39,764 bases of DNA from Bacteroidota bacterium (GCA_019695345.1 JAIBAE010000004.1:1-39764), one strand, 5' to 3'; positions 17,836 to 27,772 are shown, counted from the first letter of the stretch. Translations and numbers: made by a program. Notes: generated by a model not told the origin, from the letters alone.

Positions 17836-17850
17836 GACATTTTGTTAGAT

Positions 17851-17888
17851 AAAAATCCGGTGGTTGGCAACAATCATCGGATTTTTTT
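17851..17888 (+). terminator. Rho-independent terminator after the Asp-box pair
   Basis: AAAATCCGGTGGTTG pairs with CAATCATCGGATTTT (two G-U pairs) around a GCAA loop and runs into a T8 tract, about 16 bases after the stop. The R1 repeat begins at the last T of the tract. Confidence 0.88.
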
Positions 17889-18053
17889 TGCTGGCGCATG
17901 ACGGCAGCAAGCCAAATTCTAAACAATGCCTTGGTGTGCCGGAGAGAACGACCATGCACACATAAACGATAGCCGTGATTTTAGTTGTAGTTGCTCTGTT
18001 CCGCACAGCGAGGTGTTGGAATGATTAGACATTTGGTGCGGTTTGCGATAGCA
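17889..18053 (+). repeat. R1 dispersed repeat, full copy C
   Basis: Begins TGCTGGCGC (two changes from TGCTATCGC) and ends GCGATAGCA at 18053. Inner arms lie at 17937-17949 and 17993-18005. It is almost identical to copy B through most of its length. It lies between the terminator and the lnt promoter box. Confidence 0.85.
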
Positions 18054-18070
18054 AAGTATAAATCTCTTCC

Positions 18071-18078
18071 TATCTTTG
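18071..18078 (+). promoter_or_regulatory. -7 box of the lnt gene
   Basis: TATCTTTG matches TAnnTTTG. A TTTG lies at 18042-18045, inside the end of the R1 repeat, but 25 bases away rather than 19-21. Transcription would start near 18085, so the in-frame TTG at 18076 cannot be the start codon. Confidence 0.5.
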
Positions 18079-18102
18079 CGCCGAATTACTAAGCGAGATA
18101 CT

Positions 18103-19689
18103 GTGAATACACGAACTATATATTTGATTGCCGCTGTTGCTGGAATGCTTGGCGGTTTTAGTTTTCCGCCGGTGCCAATTGGGGTACTTGCATTTATTGT
18201 GTTTGTGCCATTGCTTGTTCTTATGGAACAACATGCAGTTGAGAAAAAGACTGTACGGTTACTCTATGTGTTTTTCTTTTGTTTTCATGGTGCTGCAAAC
18301 TGGTGGGTAATGAGTTGGCAAAAGGAAACCGACCCGTTTTTAATGATTGCCGGTGCGGCGTTGTGGTTGGGACATGCCTACTTTTTAATGCCGGCATTTT
18401 TACTGTATAAATACATACGTAAACGTACATCGCTTACAATTGCATTGGCGGCATTACCATTTTTATGGACATCGGTAGAATGGTTGCATAGCTTGGGAGA
18501 TTTATCGTACCCGTGGCTTGCTGTGGGCTACACGCAAACCTACAGTACTAATCTAATCCAGATAGCAGATGTTACCGGTGTGTGGGGTGTTAGTTTTGTT
18601 GTAGTAGTAGTTAATTGCATTTTAGCACATTGGTGGCTTACACGAAAAAGAGTTACTGAGTATGTTGCCGCAATTGCTGGATTGTTTGTGTGCTTAATTG
18701 GGTATGGTGAGTATTCTAAATCGGTATATGGAAAAGAAAAAGGTAGCGTGACGTTTGGAGTTGTACAACCAAACATTGACCCTTGGAAGAAGTGGAAAGG
18801 GGAATCGTACGAGATGATGGATAAGCATCTCCGGTTGCAGGACTCGCTTAACAAGCAACGGCATTGTGATATTAGTGTATGGAGCGAGACGGCAATTCCA
18901 ATTGGTATTTTGTTACCACAAAACGAAGATGTACATACATATATGCAGCGGTGGGCTGATACATCACACACTGCAATTTTTACCGGCTTTGCCGATTGGA
19001 AGTTTTACCCCGAGGCAACTGCACCGGTTAATGCACGCCCATATCCACTACGTGATAATACAAAGTACAAAGTGTTTAACTCTGCCGGAATATTAATTCC
19101 AAACTCTACTAATGTTCCCATTCACCACAAATCTAAACTAACTCCGTTTGGCGAAGGATTCCCGTTCTCGGATGATATTACGTTTTTACAAAATGTATTA
19201 CAATGGGGCGTAGGTATATCGGGTTGGAATAAAGGCGAAGGAGCAAATGCATTACCAATTGTTGTACGTGGTGATACGGTGAAGGTTGGTCCGGTAATTT
19301 GTATCGAATCCATTTACCCGAATTACGTAGCCGATTATGCCCGCAACGGAGCAAATGTATTAGCTGTAATTACCAACGATGCCTGGTACGATGGCACGTT
19401 TGGTCCGGAGCAGCATTATTGTATTGCCCGAATGCGTGCAGTGGAATCGCGCAGGTATATTGTGCGGTGCGGAAACAGTGGTGTAAGTGGGTTTATCTCG
19501 GCTACGGGTGAATCGGTTGAACAGGCACAGACTCGAACGGCATTAGCATTACACGGAACTGTACCGTTACTGACAACGCAAACATTGTACATGAAATTTG
19601 GCGACTGGCTTCCTATTGGAAGTACATTGCTGATGTTGTGCTGTGTGTTGTGGGTTTGGTGGACGCACAAGAAGAAACGTACAGTTTGA
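18103..19689 (+). CDS. lnt: Apolipoprotein N-acyltransferase
   Basis: Adds the third acyl chain to the N-terminal Cys of lipoproteins, in the inner membrane. From the GTG at 18103 the product is 528 residues. About six hydrophobic segments come first, then a nitrilase-type domain with the catalytic triad: Glu262 (VWSETAIP), Lys343 (HHKSKLTPFGE) and Cys400 (PVICIES). An in-frame TTG at 18076 would be longer but overlaps the -7 box. The enzyme would serve lipoproteins such as the rhodanese-thioredoxin protein and the PD40-OmpA candidate in this window. Confidence 0.93.
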   Translation: MNTRTIYLIAAVAGMLGGFSFPPVPIGVLAFIVFVPLLVLMEQHAVEKKTVRLLYVFFFCFHGAANWWVMSWQKETDPFLMIAGAALWLGHAYFLMPAFLLYKYIRKRTSLTIALAALPFLWTSVEWLHSLGDLSYPWLAVGYTQTYSTNLIQIADVTGVWGVSFVVVVVNCILAHWWLTRKRVTEYVAAIAGLFVCLIGYGEYSKSVYGKEKGSVTFGVVQPNIDPWKKWKGESYEMMDKHLRLQDSLNKQRHCDISVWSETAIPIGILLPQNEDVHTYMQRWADTSHTAIFTGFADWKFYPEATAPVNARPYPLRDNTKYKVFNSAGILIPNSTNVPIHHKSKLTPFGEGFPFSDDITFLQNVLQWGVGISGWNKGEGANALPIVVRGDTVKVGPVICIESIYPNYVADYARNGANVLAVITNDAWYDGTFGPEQHYCIARMRAVESRRYIVRCGNSGVSGFISATGESVEQAQTRTALALHGTVPLLTTQTLYMKFGDWLPIGSTLLMLCCVLWVWWTHKKKRTV

Positions 19690-19720
19690 TGTAACAGGTA
19701 CAACGTTATACCTCAATGTC

Positions 19721-19740
19721 ATTCCCGTGAAAACGGGAAT
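19721..19740. repeat. ATTCCCGT-GAAA-ACGGGAAT hairpin (R5)
   Basis: Perfect 8-bp stem with a GAAA tetraloop, 32 bases after the lnt stop; CCACTCC follows. Hairpins of this type are common dispersed repeats in many bacteria. With no T tract after it, a terminator role is uncertain. The remainder of 19741-19914 shows no gene. Confidence 0.7.
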
Positions 19741-19914
19741 CCACTCCATGAAGTGTTGTAATAGATTTATGTTGGGAATGTTGCACGCAAAGGTCGCAAT
19801 GATTCGGAAATAGGTTCGCAAGGTTCTGCTACTGATTCATTTCTATTCGTACAGCATAAAGCAAACACCGTGACTCAAATGAATTTATATTATCGCGGTG
19901 CTGCAACGGGCGGA

Positions 19915-19970
19915 GCCGCCTGCGTGACGGCGCACTTCGGTTGCTGCGGCAGTTGTGGGTTACCCAAATT
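19915..19970 (-). repeat. R2 dispersed repeat, copy 2 (inverted)
   Basis: Read on the minus strand it begins AATTTGGGTA at the stop codon of the LytTR gene and continues with ACTGCCG and CAGCAACCG, matching the copies at 8552 and 36705. It then turns GC-rich and diverges. Confidence 0.65.
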
Positions 19971-20728
19971 TATTTTCCCATCCACTCTTTAAATGCGGTT
20001 GCGTTTTCCTGACTGATGATAACCTCTTCGGGTGGTTTGTGTAGTAGCTCAACTTGTATTTTGCCTTTGCCAAATGGTTTGAATTTGGTGACGGCTTCGT
20101 AGTGGAGTATATAGCTACGGTTTGCGCGGAAGAACAGTTTGGGGTCTAGGTCGGTTTCAAGCTCGCTGAGTGGTTTATCTACCAGATATTTTTGCCCAAG
20201 AGTTGACACGAGAAACGAGAGTTTGTTTTCGGTAAAGATGTAGGCAATATCTTCGGTGCGGATGGAAATGTATTCTATGCCTTTACGTACCAGCAAACGC
20301 CGCTTGTATTCTTGCGTTGGGGCAGATGTAAGTTGTTGCATGAGCGAAGTTAAATCGGCTGTGAAGTGTTGGCGCAATGCCATGTATTTACGTAATGCCG
20401 TTTCTAACTTTTCTTGGTTAATAGGTTTGAGTAAATAGTCTATGCCATTGCACTCGAACGCTTGCAGGATGTATTCATCGTACGCGGTGGTAAAGATTAC
20501 GGGGCATTGCACGGTTATCTGGCGGAAGATATCTAACGATACGCCATCGCTTAAACCAATATCGGCAATAATTACATCGGGGTGTGAGTTTGCCATTAGC
20601 CACGCTAACGAATCGCGCACACTGCCAACCTCGCCCACTATTACGGTACGGATATCCAATGCACCCAACAACGAGCGCAGTTTTGCGGTTGCAGGTTTTT
20701 CATCTTCTATTATCAACACTCTAATCAT
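19970..20728 (-). CDS. LytTR-family response regulator
   Basis: 252 residues from the ATG at 20728 (GTG at 20734 is a weaker alternative; AAAGAG lies five bases before the ATG). Residues 1-118 are a receiver domain with the acidic pair in IIEDEKP, phospho-acceptor Asp56 (IIADIGLSDG), the conserved Thr in FTTAYDEY and the Lys in LLKPI. Residues 145-250 are a LytTR DNA-binding domain (KGIEYISIRTEDIAYI through the FRANRSYILH segment). No histidine kinase lies beside it, so its signal is unknown. It sits 28 bases downstream of the ArfB stop, probably co-transcribed. Confidence 0.93.
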   Translation of the reverse strand: MIRVLIIEDEKPATAKLRSLLGALDIRTVIVGEVGSVRDSLAWLMANSHPDVIIADIGLSDGVSLDIFRQITVQCPVIFTTAYDEYILQAFECNGIDYLLKPINQEKLETALRKYMALRQHFTADLTSLMQQLTSAPTQEYKRRLLVRKGIEYISIRTEDIAYIFTENKLSFLVSTLGQKYLVDKPLSELETDLDPKLFFRANRSYILHYEAVTKFKPFGKGKIQVELLHKPPEEVIISQENATAFKEWMGK

Positions 20729-20756
20729 ACACACTCTTTGGAATATTTCTGACTAA

Positions 20757-21194
20757 CTATTCGTCATCCATATCGAACTTTTTGGAGCGTTCCTGCTTAA
20801 TGGCACTTCGGCGTTGTTTGCCTGCCTTGCGTTTTGCTTTTTGACCTGCACTTGGCGCAGTGGCAATACGTTTTTTTGGCGGTTGCAATGCACGTAACAA
20901 CAACTCCCGTAGTTTTTTACGGACGTTCTTTACATTCCCAAACTGACTGCGCGATTCCTGACTTGTAAGTATCAAAACATCATTAGCATCAACCTTCCGT
21001 TTTGCTAAATATTTCAGGCGCAGTTTACATTCTTCGCTTAACACAGCCGAGCGTTCAATATCAAAACGCAGTTCCACTTTTGTAGAAACCTTGTTTACGT
21101 TTTGTCCGCCCGGGCCGGAAGCGCGCACGGCAGAGAGTTGAATCTCGCCTGCGGGAATAGTAAGCGATTCGTTTATTTCGAGGTCGTCGTTCAT
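20757..21194 (-). CDS. arfB: Ribosome-rescue peptidyl-tRNA hydrolase
   Basis: Releases stalled peptides from ribosomes lacking a stop codon. From the ATG at 21194 the product is 145 residues, close to the usual 140; an in-frame ATG at 21242 adds 16 unmatched residues. The GGQ motif sits in VRASGPGGQNVNKVSTKVELRF and the C-terminal tail is rich in Lys and Arg (RIATAPSAGQKAKRKAGKQRR), the part that enters the mRNA channel. The codon-reading domain of RF1/RF2 is absent, as expected. It comes first in a pair with the LytTR gene. Confidence 0.93.
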   Translation of the reverse strand: MNDDLEINESLTIPAGEIQLSAVRASGPGGQNVNKVSTKVELRFDIERSAVLSEECKLRLKYLAKRKVDANDVLILTSQESRSQFGNVKNVRKKLRELLLRALQPPKKRIATAPSAGQKAKRKAGKQRRSAIKQERSKKFDMDDE

Positions 21195-21255
21195 AAAATG
21201 AAATAGTGTGCGATGCGCGAATATACCATTGTGCAAGGTCATTTTGAATTTGATA

Positions 21256-21432
21256 TGCTAACGCAAACGGCACCAAAAAGTTGCGCTACACATTTCCTCA
21301 TCTTGCCGGAAAGAACTGCCAACAAGTAATAACCACAATCGTGAGGTTAAAAGTTTGGAACAGGTATAGGTACCATTCCCGCAGAGCGAGGGTGTGAGAT
21401 TATAGAGTTTCAGGCGCGGTCAGGCGATAGCA
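21256..21432 (+). repeat. R1 dispersed repeat, full copy D
   Basis: TGCTAACGC (21256-21264) and GCGATAGCA (21424-21432) are the ends; the inner left arm TGCCGGAAAGAAC is at 21304-21316 and a weaker right arm at 21370-21382. The right end stops two bases from the stop codon of the 1433-residue gene. Confidence 0.75.
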
Positions 21433-21434
21433 AA

Positions 21435-24400
21435 TTATTTTTCTATAACTACTCGTTCCCGTTGAGTAATTCCTGAATTGTTTGTTGCGATAATAAAGTA
21501 TGTACCGGATGCCATATCCTCAGTTAAAAGTTGAATAGTAACATCTGAACCCGATATTTCCTTCTTATGTGTTGTTATTGTGTTTCCAAGTACATCTACT
21601 ACCGTGAATTCTATATGTTGCGGACTATTTGTAATGAGTGATATTGGAATGTAATCGGACGAAGGTTGTTTGGTTATAACCATGTGGAAACTTTCAGCAA
21701 GTTTTAGCTGTGCCCAACTGACGCAGGATTCAACATTAAACAATCCATCTTTTGTATCAATCTGATATGGTTTTACTTTAGGCATTGTTAATGTTACAGG
21801 TTTGCTGATATGAACATCGGTTGAGTTCGGTACGTTTTGCATTCCGCGTACAGTTGCATAAAATAATGTATCTGTTGCACCCAGTTGCGTAACAGACGTA
21901 TCTTGTATGGTAACCTGCACACCGCTGTTGGTATGAATAAATGGTTGGATAATTTTTTGTGTTGCTTTTAGAGTGTATAACTCTTGAATCTCCATTACAT
22001 GCGCATCGTACTCAAGGTTTACGGTGATTGCTGTTGGAGTTGTTTTCCAGAGTGCTGTGTTTGCAGTGTTGTTAGTTGTTAGATAAAAAGGGATAGTGGT
22101 TGTATCGTTTACATAAACAGAGTAGAGACCCGAGTTTTTATCGTTTCCAACTTGTAAGGCTCCGTTGTAAAACTCCGTAGGTACATTAGCCGAAAATTCC
22201 AGTACTGTTGTTTTTTCGCACACCGATTTTTCTTTGATGCTAACATGCGCAAGCGCTGCTCCTGTTTTTTGTGGTTTAAAGGTAACGGTAAATGTAACGG
22301 GCTTACCTTTCATAACAATTTGCGGAACGAAGTTTGTTGTAAATGCAGTTCCATCGCCATCAACTATATCTAACGAGATGAGTTCGCGTGGATATTGTGA
22401 TGTATCTGTAACGGTGAACGTAAGTGTTTTTATTGTGTCTTGCCATACATCACCAAATTGTAACGTTGTTGGCGAAATGATTAACTCCGGTGCTACTATC
22501 TCAGCTTGTACATCAATTGCCACAGTTGTTGAACAGATGCTTCCCGTCAAGATAAATTTCTCAAACACTTTACCAACCGTTGAGTTTTTTGGTGAAAATG
22601 TAATGATAGCAGTTGCAGTACTACCGGCCGGAACTGTAAGTGTTTGTGCATTGATTGAGAACTCTTTTGCAGATGTAAAACGAGCAACAGTTAAGGTTTC
22701 ATCAATGCTACCACTATTGGTAAAGCGAACTGTAAAGGTTGAATCGGGTGAACAAATTTCTGCTACACCAAAATCTTTGAGAGTATCTGTAGTTGTTATT
22801 TCTGTTTTGTGGAATTCTGCTGAGATTGGAATTTGTTGCTGTGTACCTGCAAACATTTTAGCAAACGAGAATGTGAGTTGCGCATTTTCGGTTCCTTCGG
22901 TTTGCTTAAATGCTCGAACAATAATCTGTACCGGACTTCCGGCTATTATGCTTACAGGGAATTGAGTTGGAGATATTATTGAGAATGAAGTTCCGTTTTG
23001 AATCAAGTTGGCAGAGAGCAATGTATCTACATCGCTACCTTTGTTAGTTATGGTTAGTGTATCAAAACTAACTTTAGGAACACACCGTACCAAGCCAAAG
23101 TTAAGAGACGTCTTATCCCAAACAATTTCTGAGTTAGTAGATTTTGCTGATACAGGTACACATAATGCCGTTGGACATTTTCCTGATACTTCAAAACACA
23201 ACTGACCATCAAATTGTTGATTGTCTTTGGTTGGTGTTAACTCTACGGTAACTGTTACTTTATTAGTTGGAGATAACGTAAATGGTAGTTGTGGGGATTT
23301 TGAAATTTTCCAATCCGGGTTTGCTGGTAAAAGGGTAATGTTACTAATGATTGCATCAGCACTTCCGGTTGACGTTACTTCAACATCAAACGTTTTTGTT
23401 GTGGCGGTTTTAACAACTGCAGAAATATTTGTTGGATTTGCAGTAATAGCTGTTGTTATTCCAACACCACGTACACGAATAAACTTCTCAACTCCACACG
23501 GCTGTAATTGTATTCTGATAGAGTCAATAACCTCACCCGATGTTTTAGGACTAAAAGAAATATTGAGTGGAGTTTTATCGCCTGCTGTTATAGTAACAGG
23601 TAATGAGGTAACTGTTGATACAGTGAACTCAGGCAGTGCATGGAGTACAGTGATGCCATCAATAGTAGATGCAACAATACCTTTGTTCAGAATATCGGTT
23701 GTCATTTCGCGCTTAGAGCCAACACATACTTCGCCAAAATCAATTACAGTATCTGCTTGTGTTATTACCGGTACTTCCGATAGTGCTTCTATACTAACAA
23801 ACCAAGGATTTTTTATACCTTGATGAGAAGTGGTTAAATCGTTATTATTAATCTGAAGACGAATATTCCTTGCTCCACCAAGCGTAGGTGCAAACTGTAC
23901 TTTAATGTATTTTGTTTCACCACGCTTAATGATAACAGGATACGGCTCATTGGTATTCCATCCTAAAATGCTAACATCATTACTTCCGGGATTAAATATC
24001 ACATTATCAATACGTAAGTCATCGTTCCCTGTGTTGGAAACCGGTATGGAGTCAACATCAATACTCTTACATTTTGATTGAAGTTGTAATCTATTGATGG
24101 AGTTGATAATAGGTGATATACCATAAACCTTAAACGTTATAAACGTATCTCGGTCGCACGGGGAAATTCTGAATAAATACCGTGAGGTTGTCCAACCTGT
24201 ATCAGTTGGTGTAGTTGTGAAGTCAACACGCACACCGCCAGGAGGAATATCTATAGGTAATGTTCGAAGGGTGTAGATATCATCACCCGATTGCTTTTGT
24301 ACTAAGGTTATCTGGTCGGTAAAAGTAGATGAATTATTCCATACAGTACTTAGCGTAACAGCATTTCCAACTTTAACATTATTTACAATTACCAATGTAT

Positions 24401-25736
24401 CATTAGGAACAACCACCGACGACCCGCGCAAACTACCTGTTAAAGAAACTGTAAAGATAGTTCCATCAGGAATCAACGTAACTTGTAACGATGCGTTCTT
24501 TGTACCACCGGTAGTTGGTTGAAACTTCACAATAAACCGTACCGAATCACACGAACCAATGTTCATGGAACTTGATGTAGGTTGTATTACGGAATAATGC
24601 GAGGCATCTGCACCAACTAATTGAAATGTTGCACCTACTCCGTACCACGATTTATTCTTCACCCACAATGTATCATACTTTTCTATTGGTGGGCATGCTG
24701 AACCAAAGTTCATTGATGTTTTTGTTATGGTACGTTGGTTAGGTCCTATTTTGTAAACGCCGCTACCAACTACAAACCCTACCGAATCATTTACAAACCA
24801 CAAATCATCAAAGTTTCCTTCCAAGCCACAATTCCGTAAAGCCCAGTTTGTTCCGCCATCCGATGTGTACCAAACGCTACGGTTATCACCACATATCCAA
24901 CCTGTGTTGCTGTTTAATAAAAATGTTCCGTACATAACAACGCCAGTGTTAAAGTAATTCCATGTGTTTCCATTATCCAAGGTAATACGTGCACCACCGC
25001 CACCACCTCCGCCGCCATTGCATAAAGTACCGGCTGTAGGGATAAGCATTGTGTTGCTATACCACGATAACTCCTCATTCCAAACATTTGGACCTGATGT
25101 ACACATCACCGTCCATATTTTTCCGCTGTCGTTTGTTTCCCATATTCTACCACTGCTTGCAGCACGTCCATACCCATTGTTCTGAAGTATCACATCTGTT
25201 AAACCACTATTAGCAACAGAGTCTTCGTAAATTATCCAGTTGGCGCCGGCATCGGTCGTTCGGAAAAAGTACTGATGGCTCGTGCAACCGCCAACTAAAA
25301 ACACACCATAATTCGGGTTCAAAAAGTAACAACCCCACGGCGATTGTCCTGCCGGAATCGTTGGCGTAATATTCGTCCACGATACACCACCATTGGTAGA
25401 TTTAAACACACCGCACGGACCTGAACAATAACCATTCTGAGTATCTAAAAATTGAACACTCTCTAAATGCCCGTCGCTTGGAGTAGTATAAGGTACTACC
25501 GAACCTTGCCATGTGGTACCACCATCGGTTGTTCTAACCACATAACCGGAAAAACCACATACCCAGCCATATTGTGGGTTGTTAGGTAAGAAGAAAGCAT
25601 CAAGATAATACGAAGTAGATGCGCCAAATACTCCCGGTAGGTTGCACTTATTCCACGACTGTGAAGTTGCAAAAGGCGAGTTCCAACAACTTATTGTTAG
25701 TAACAACAAAGCTATACTATAAAAGCGGTTCTTCAT
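21435..25736 (-). CDS. Giant T9SS protein: Asp-box propeller plus HYDIN-like Ig array
   Basis: 1433 residues. A signal peptide (1 to about 25) leads into a propeller to about residue 335 with Asp-box turns (TTDGGTTWQG, STNGGVSWTN, TSDGGTNWAL). A long array of HYDIN/choice-of-anchor-D Ig-like domains follows to about residue 1190, each with a DFGxVCxxS-like strand and a late FxPxxxG strand. A cohesin-like region precedes a final type A T9SS sorting domain. An eight-Gly run at about 240-247 lies in one propeller loop. AGGAG five bases before the ATG fixes the start. It is probably a surface adhesin or scaffold; no enzyme motif was seen. Confidence 0.85.
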   Translation of the reverse strand: MKNRFYSIALLLLTISCWNSPFATSQSWNKCNLPGVFGASTSYYLDAFFLPNNPQYGWVCGFSGYVVRTTDGGTTWQGSVVPYTTPSDGHLESVQFLDTQNGYCSGPCGVFKSTNGGVSWTNITPTIPAGQSPWGCYFLNPNYGVFLVGGCTSHQYFFRTTDAGANWIIYEDSVANSGLTDVILQNNGYGRAASSGRIWETNDSGKIWTVMCTSGPNVWNEELSWYSNTMLIPTAGTLCNGGGGGGGGARITLDNGNTWNYFNTGVVMYGTFLLNSNTGWICGDNRSVWYTSDGGTNWALRNCGLEGNFDDLWFVNDSVGFVVGSGVYKIGPNQRTITKTSMNFGSACPPIEKYDTLWVKNKSWYGVGATFQLVGADASHYSVIQPTSSSMNIGSCDSVRFIVKFQPTTGGTKNASLQVTLIPDGTIFTVSLTGSLRGSSVVVPNDTLVIVNNVKVGNAVTLSTVWNNSSTFTDQITLVQKQSGDDIYTLRTLPIDIPPGGVRVDFTTTPTDTGWTTSRYLFRISPCDRDTFITFKVYGISPIINSINRLQLQSKCKSIDVDSIPVSNTGNDDLRIDNVIFNPGSNDVSILGWNTNEPYPVIIKRGETKYIKVQFAPTLGGARNIRLQINNNDLTTSHQGIKNPWFVSIEALSEVPVITQADTVIDFGEVCVGSKREMTTDILNKGIVASTIDGITVLHALPEFTVSTVTSLPVTITAGDKTPLNISFSPKTSGEVIDSIRIQLQPCGVEKFIRVRGVGITTAITANPTNISAVVKTATTKTFDVEVTSTGSADAIISNITLLPANPDWKISKSPQLPFTLSPTNKVTVTVELTPTKDNQQFDGQLCFEVSGKCPTALCVPVSAKSTNSEIVWDKTSLNFGLVRCVPKVSFDTLTITNKGSDVDTLLSANLIQNGTSFSIISPTQFPVSIIAGSPVQIIVRAFKQTEGTENAQLTFSFAKMFAGTQQQIPISAEFHKTEITTTDTLKDFGVAEICSPDSTFTVRFTNSGSIDETLTVARFTSAKEFSINAQTLTVPAGSTATAIITFSPKNSTVGKVFEKFILTGSICSTTVAIDVQAEIVAPELIISPTTLQFGDVWQDTIKTLTFTVTDTSQYPRELISLDIVDGDGTAFTTNFVPQIVMKGKPVTFTVTFKPQKTGAALAHVSIKEKSVCEKTTVLEFSANVPTEFYNGALQVGNDKNSGLYSVYVNDTTTIPFYLTTNNTANTALWKTTPTAITVNLEYDAHVMEIQELYTLKATQKIIQPFIHTNSGVQVTIQDTSVTQLGATDTLFYATVRGMQNVPNSTDVHISKPVTLTMPKVKPYQIDTKDGLFNVESCVSWAQLKLAESFHMVITKQPSSDYIPISLITNSPQHIEFTVVDVLGNTITTHKKEISGSDVTIQLLTEDMASGTYFIIATNNSGITQRERVVIEK

Positions 25737-25823
25737 GGCAACTCCTGGTAAACAATAAACGCAAGGCGTGTATGTGTCTTCAACTTAGCTCACAACAACT
25801 CAATGAGCAAGGAAAAGTTTTTC

Positions 25824-25886
25824 TGCTATCGCAACAACCGCACCACACCGCCAAAAACATCAAAATCTTACACTGCGGGAGAGTTC
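25824..25886 (-). repeat. R1 dispersed repeat, half copy (inverted)
   Basis: TGCTATCGC (25824-25832) is followed by ACCGCACC and, at 25874-25886, TGCGGGAGAGTTC. Together they are the right half of R1 in inverted orientation. The other half is not seen. It lies between two divergent genes. Confidence 0.7.
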
Positions 25887-25922
25887 CTTCTGCAATATTA
25901 TTGGCAGTATACATGATGTTGA

Positions 25923-27770
25923 GTGCGTATATTGCATGTGGATGTGATTCGAATTATTGCAATGGATATGCCTTCGGTTTTCCGCACCCACATAACACAG
26001 CTATTACAATCGTATCTTCAATTCGTATTTGTTACCGGAATTGTTGCTACGGTTGTATATCAACAAGGGTGTACCGTTCCGCAACAGTGCTCAACCCAAC
26101 CCGCCGAAGGAAATCTTGGTTCCGTAGCAAACTCAGCCGAGGACGAGTTCTCTCCAACACAAATCAGTCACACAATGTTGTACACAACTTCTCGCCCTCG
26201 CGATGAGGACCAACTTCTTGTAGTGAACGATAAAATCAAAAACGCGGTGTTCGAGATGCACCACAACCTCGATGGCTCATTCTCCGCACCCGATATAAAC
26301 CGCTCGCTTCCGGTTAACATGAACTTTGGCGGCACACCGGCGTATGCTCAGTTCACCGATACCACGGCTATTATCGTCTTTGCTAAAACTATTGGCAGCG
26401 GAAAAACTGCAAACGTTGAGCTATATCAAAGTACAGAAGTCAATAATATATGGTCAACACCGCAACCAATTACTTTTCTTAATACAACAGCTTGGGAATC
26501 ACAACCATGTCTGGCTCCCGATGGCTCGTATCTTATCTTTGCTTCCGATAGAAAAGGCGGAAATGGCGGAATTGATTTGTACATCTCCTTACGCGAAGGC
26601 ACTTCGTGGTCTGCTCCGCAAAACTTAGGACCCAACATAAATTCCGACGATGATGATATAACCCCATCTATTGGCAGAAAAAGTCAGTTATTGTATGCCT
26701 CTAAAGGATTTACCAAAAACGAAAACTCCAACTTCGAGTTATACATTGCTGAACGCAACGAAACTGGCATGTGGAATAAATCTCGTTTATTGCCTGAACC
26801 TTTTAACTCTGCGTACGATGACATCTCACCATTAATGTGGGGCGATAGCTTGATATTTGCATCCAAACGCCCGGGTGGATGCGGTGGTTTTGATTTGTAC
26901 GCATTAGGTCTTTGCGGACCTGTGTTTTTACGAGGTGAAGTAAAAGCATCGCCAACGTTAACACGCCGCGGTGGAGTTGTTACTATCCTTGATAGCACAG
27001 GAAAGTTTGCACAAAGTTCTGTAAACGAAGCAGGAACGTTTGAGGTTAAGTTAATACCAAACAGGCATTACATTTTGCGCTACGTTAATATGTGTTCGCC
27101 ACAAATTATAGAACAAGAATTTGATGCACCATGTAACGAGCTAAAAACAGTTGTGCTTACAACGGTTATTCAACTACCCGATATCAATCCAACATTCACG
27201 TTCGAAGAATACAATGTACCGTTCTTTGCAACCGGATACTATCAACCTAATTCATCCGAAGAACTCAATGCGTTGCGTTTGAAGTTTGATTACAACCTTA
27301 TGGGTACTGCCGATAGTACTATGTATATACGCAACCCCGAAGGACAAGAGTATGATGACTTTGCGCCGGTAATAGATACAGCGCTTAATAATGCCGCACA
27401 GTTTATAGAACGTGCTTTACAATATCGCGCTGCGGGTTGCATAACCAACAATTCTAAAATCCGAGTGGAACTTGAGGGCTTTGTAGATACACGTCCGTTT
27501 GCAGCAACTGCCCGCTATGCCGGCGAGACAATCAACGATGCCACGTTTGATATGTTTGTTGAACGAGGTGCAAAGATGACCAACAATCTTCTCTCGCAGC
27601 TACGTGCATATTACACAGCAAAAGCAATCGAACGTAATCTGATGAAGTCAACGTTATATCAACTAAACAAACGTTGGGTTTCTTGGCACATTGCCGGAAA
27701 AGGTACCGATGAATCAGATGCACCCGATGGTCTTAAACGCAGAGTAGAACTTACCATTCGTATTCAATAA
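25923..27770 (+). CDS. PD40-repeat/OmpA-like envelope protein
   Basis: 615 residues from a GTG at 25923; the ATGs at 25962 and 25968 are good alternatives and give a cleaner signal (hydrophobic stretch, then QQGC, a possible lipoprotein Cys). Residues 100-335 hold WD40-like/PD40 motifs (PDGSYLIFASDRKGGNGGIDLYIS and a second SLIFASKRPGGCGGFDLYAL). A carboxypeptidase-regulatory-like segment follows at about 340-410. The C-terminal 150 residues resemble an OmpA peptidoglycan-binding fold but with a weak core. The PD40, regulatory and OmpA order resembles PorE-type T9SS-associated lipoproteins; the TPR part is missing. That role is an inference. Confidence 0.75.
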   Translation: MRILHVDVIRIIAMDMPSVFRTHITQLLQSYLQFVFVTGIVATVVYQQGCTVPQQCSTQPAEGNLGSVANSAEDEFSPTQISHTMLYTTSRPRDEDQLLVVNDKIKNAVFEMHHNLDGSFSAPDINRSLPVNMNFGGTPAYAQFTDTTAIIVFAKTIGSGKTANVELYQSTEVNNIWSTPQPITFLNTTAWESQPCLAPDGSYLIFASDRKGGNGGIDLYISLREGTSWSAPQNLGPNINSDDDDITPSIGRKSQLLYASKGFTKNENSNFELYIAERNETGMWNKSRLLPEPFNSAYDDISPLMWGDSLIFASKRPGGCGGFDLYALGLCGPVFLRGEVKASPTLTRRGGVVTILDSTGKFAQSSVNEAGTFEVKLIPNRHYILRYVNMCSPQIIEQEFDAPCNELKTVVLTTVIQLPDINPTFTFEEYNVPFFATGYYQPNSSEELNALRLKFDYNLMGTADSTMYIRNPEGQEYDDFAPVIDTALNNAAQFIERALQYRAAGCITNNSKIRVELEGFVDTRPFAATARYAGETINDATFDMFVERGAKMTNNLLSQLRAYYTAKAIERNLMKSTLYQLNKRWVSWHIAGKGTDESDAPDGLKRRVELTIRIQ

Positions 27771-27772
27771 TC

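Noticed and set aside
18076-18102. TTG at 18076 as the lnt start
   Set aside because: It lies inside the TATCTTTG promoter box; GTG 18103 is in frame and directly precedes the first hydrophobic segment.
22234-22965. 243-codon open frame antisense to the 1433-residue gene
   Set aside because: Thr/Val/Ser-rich mirror of the Ig-domain codons; no start signal and no recognisable domain.
24964-25185. Pro-run open frame on the plus strand
   Set aside because: It is the complement of the eight-Gly stretch in the real minus-strand gene.
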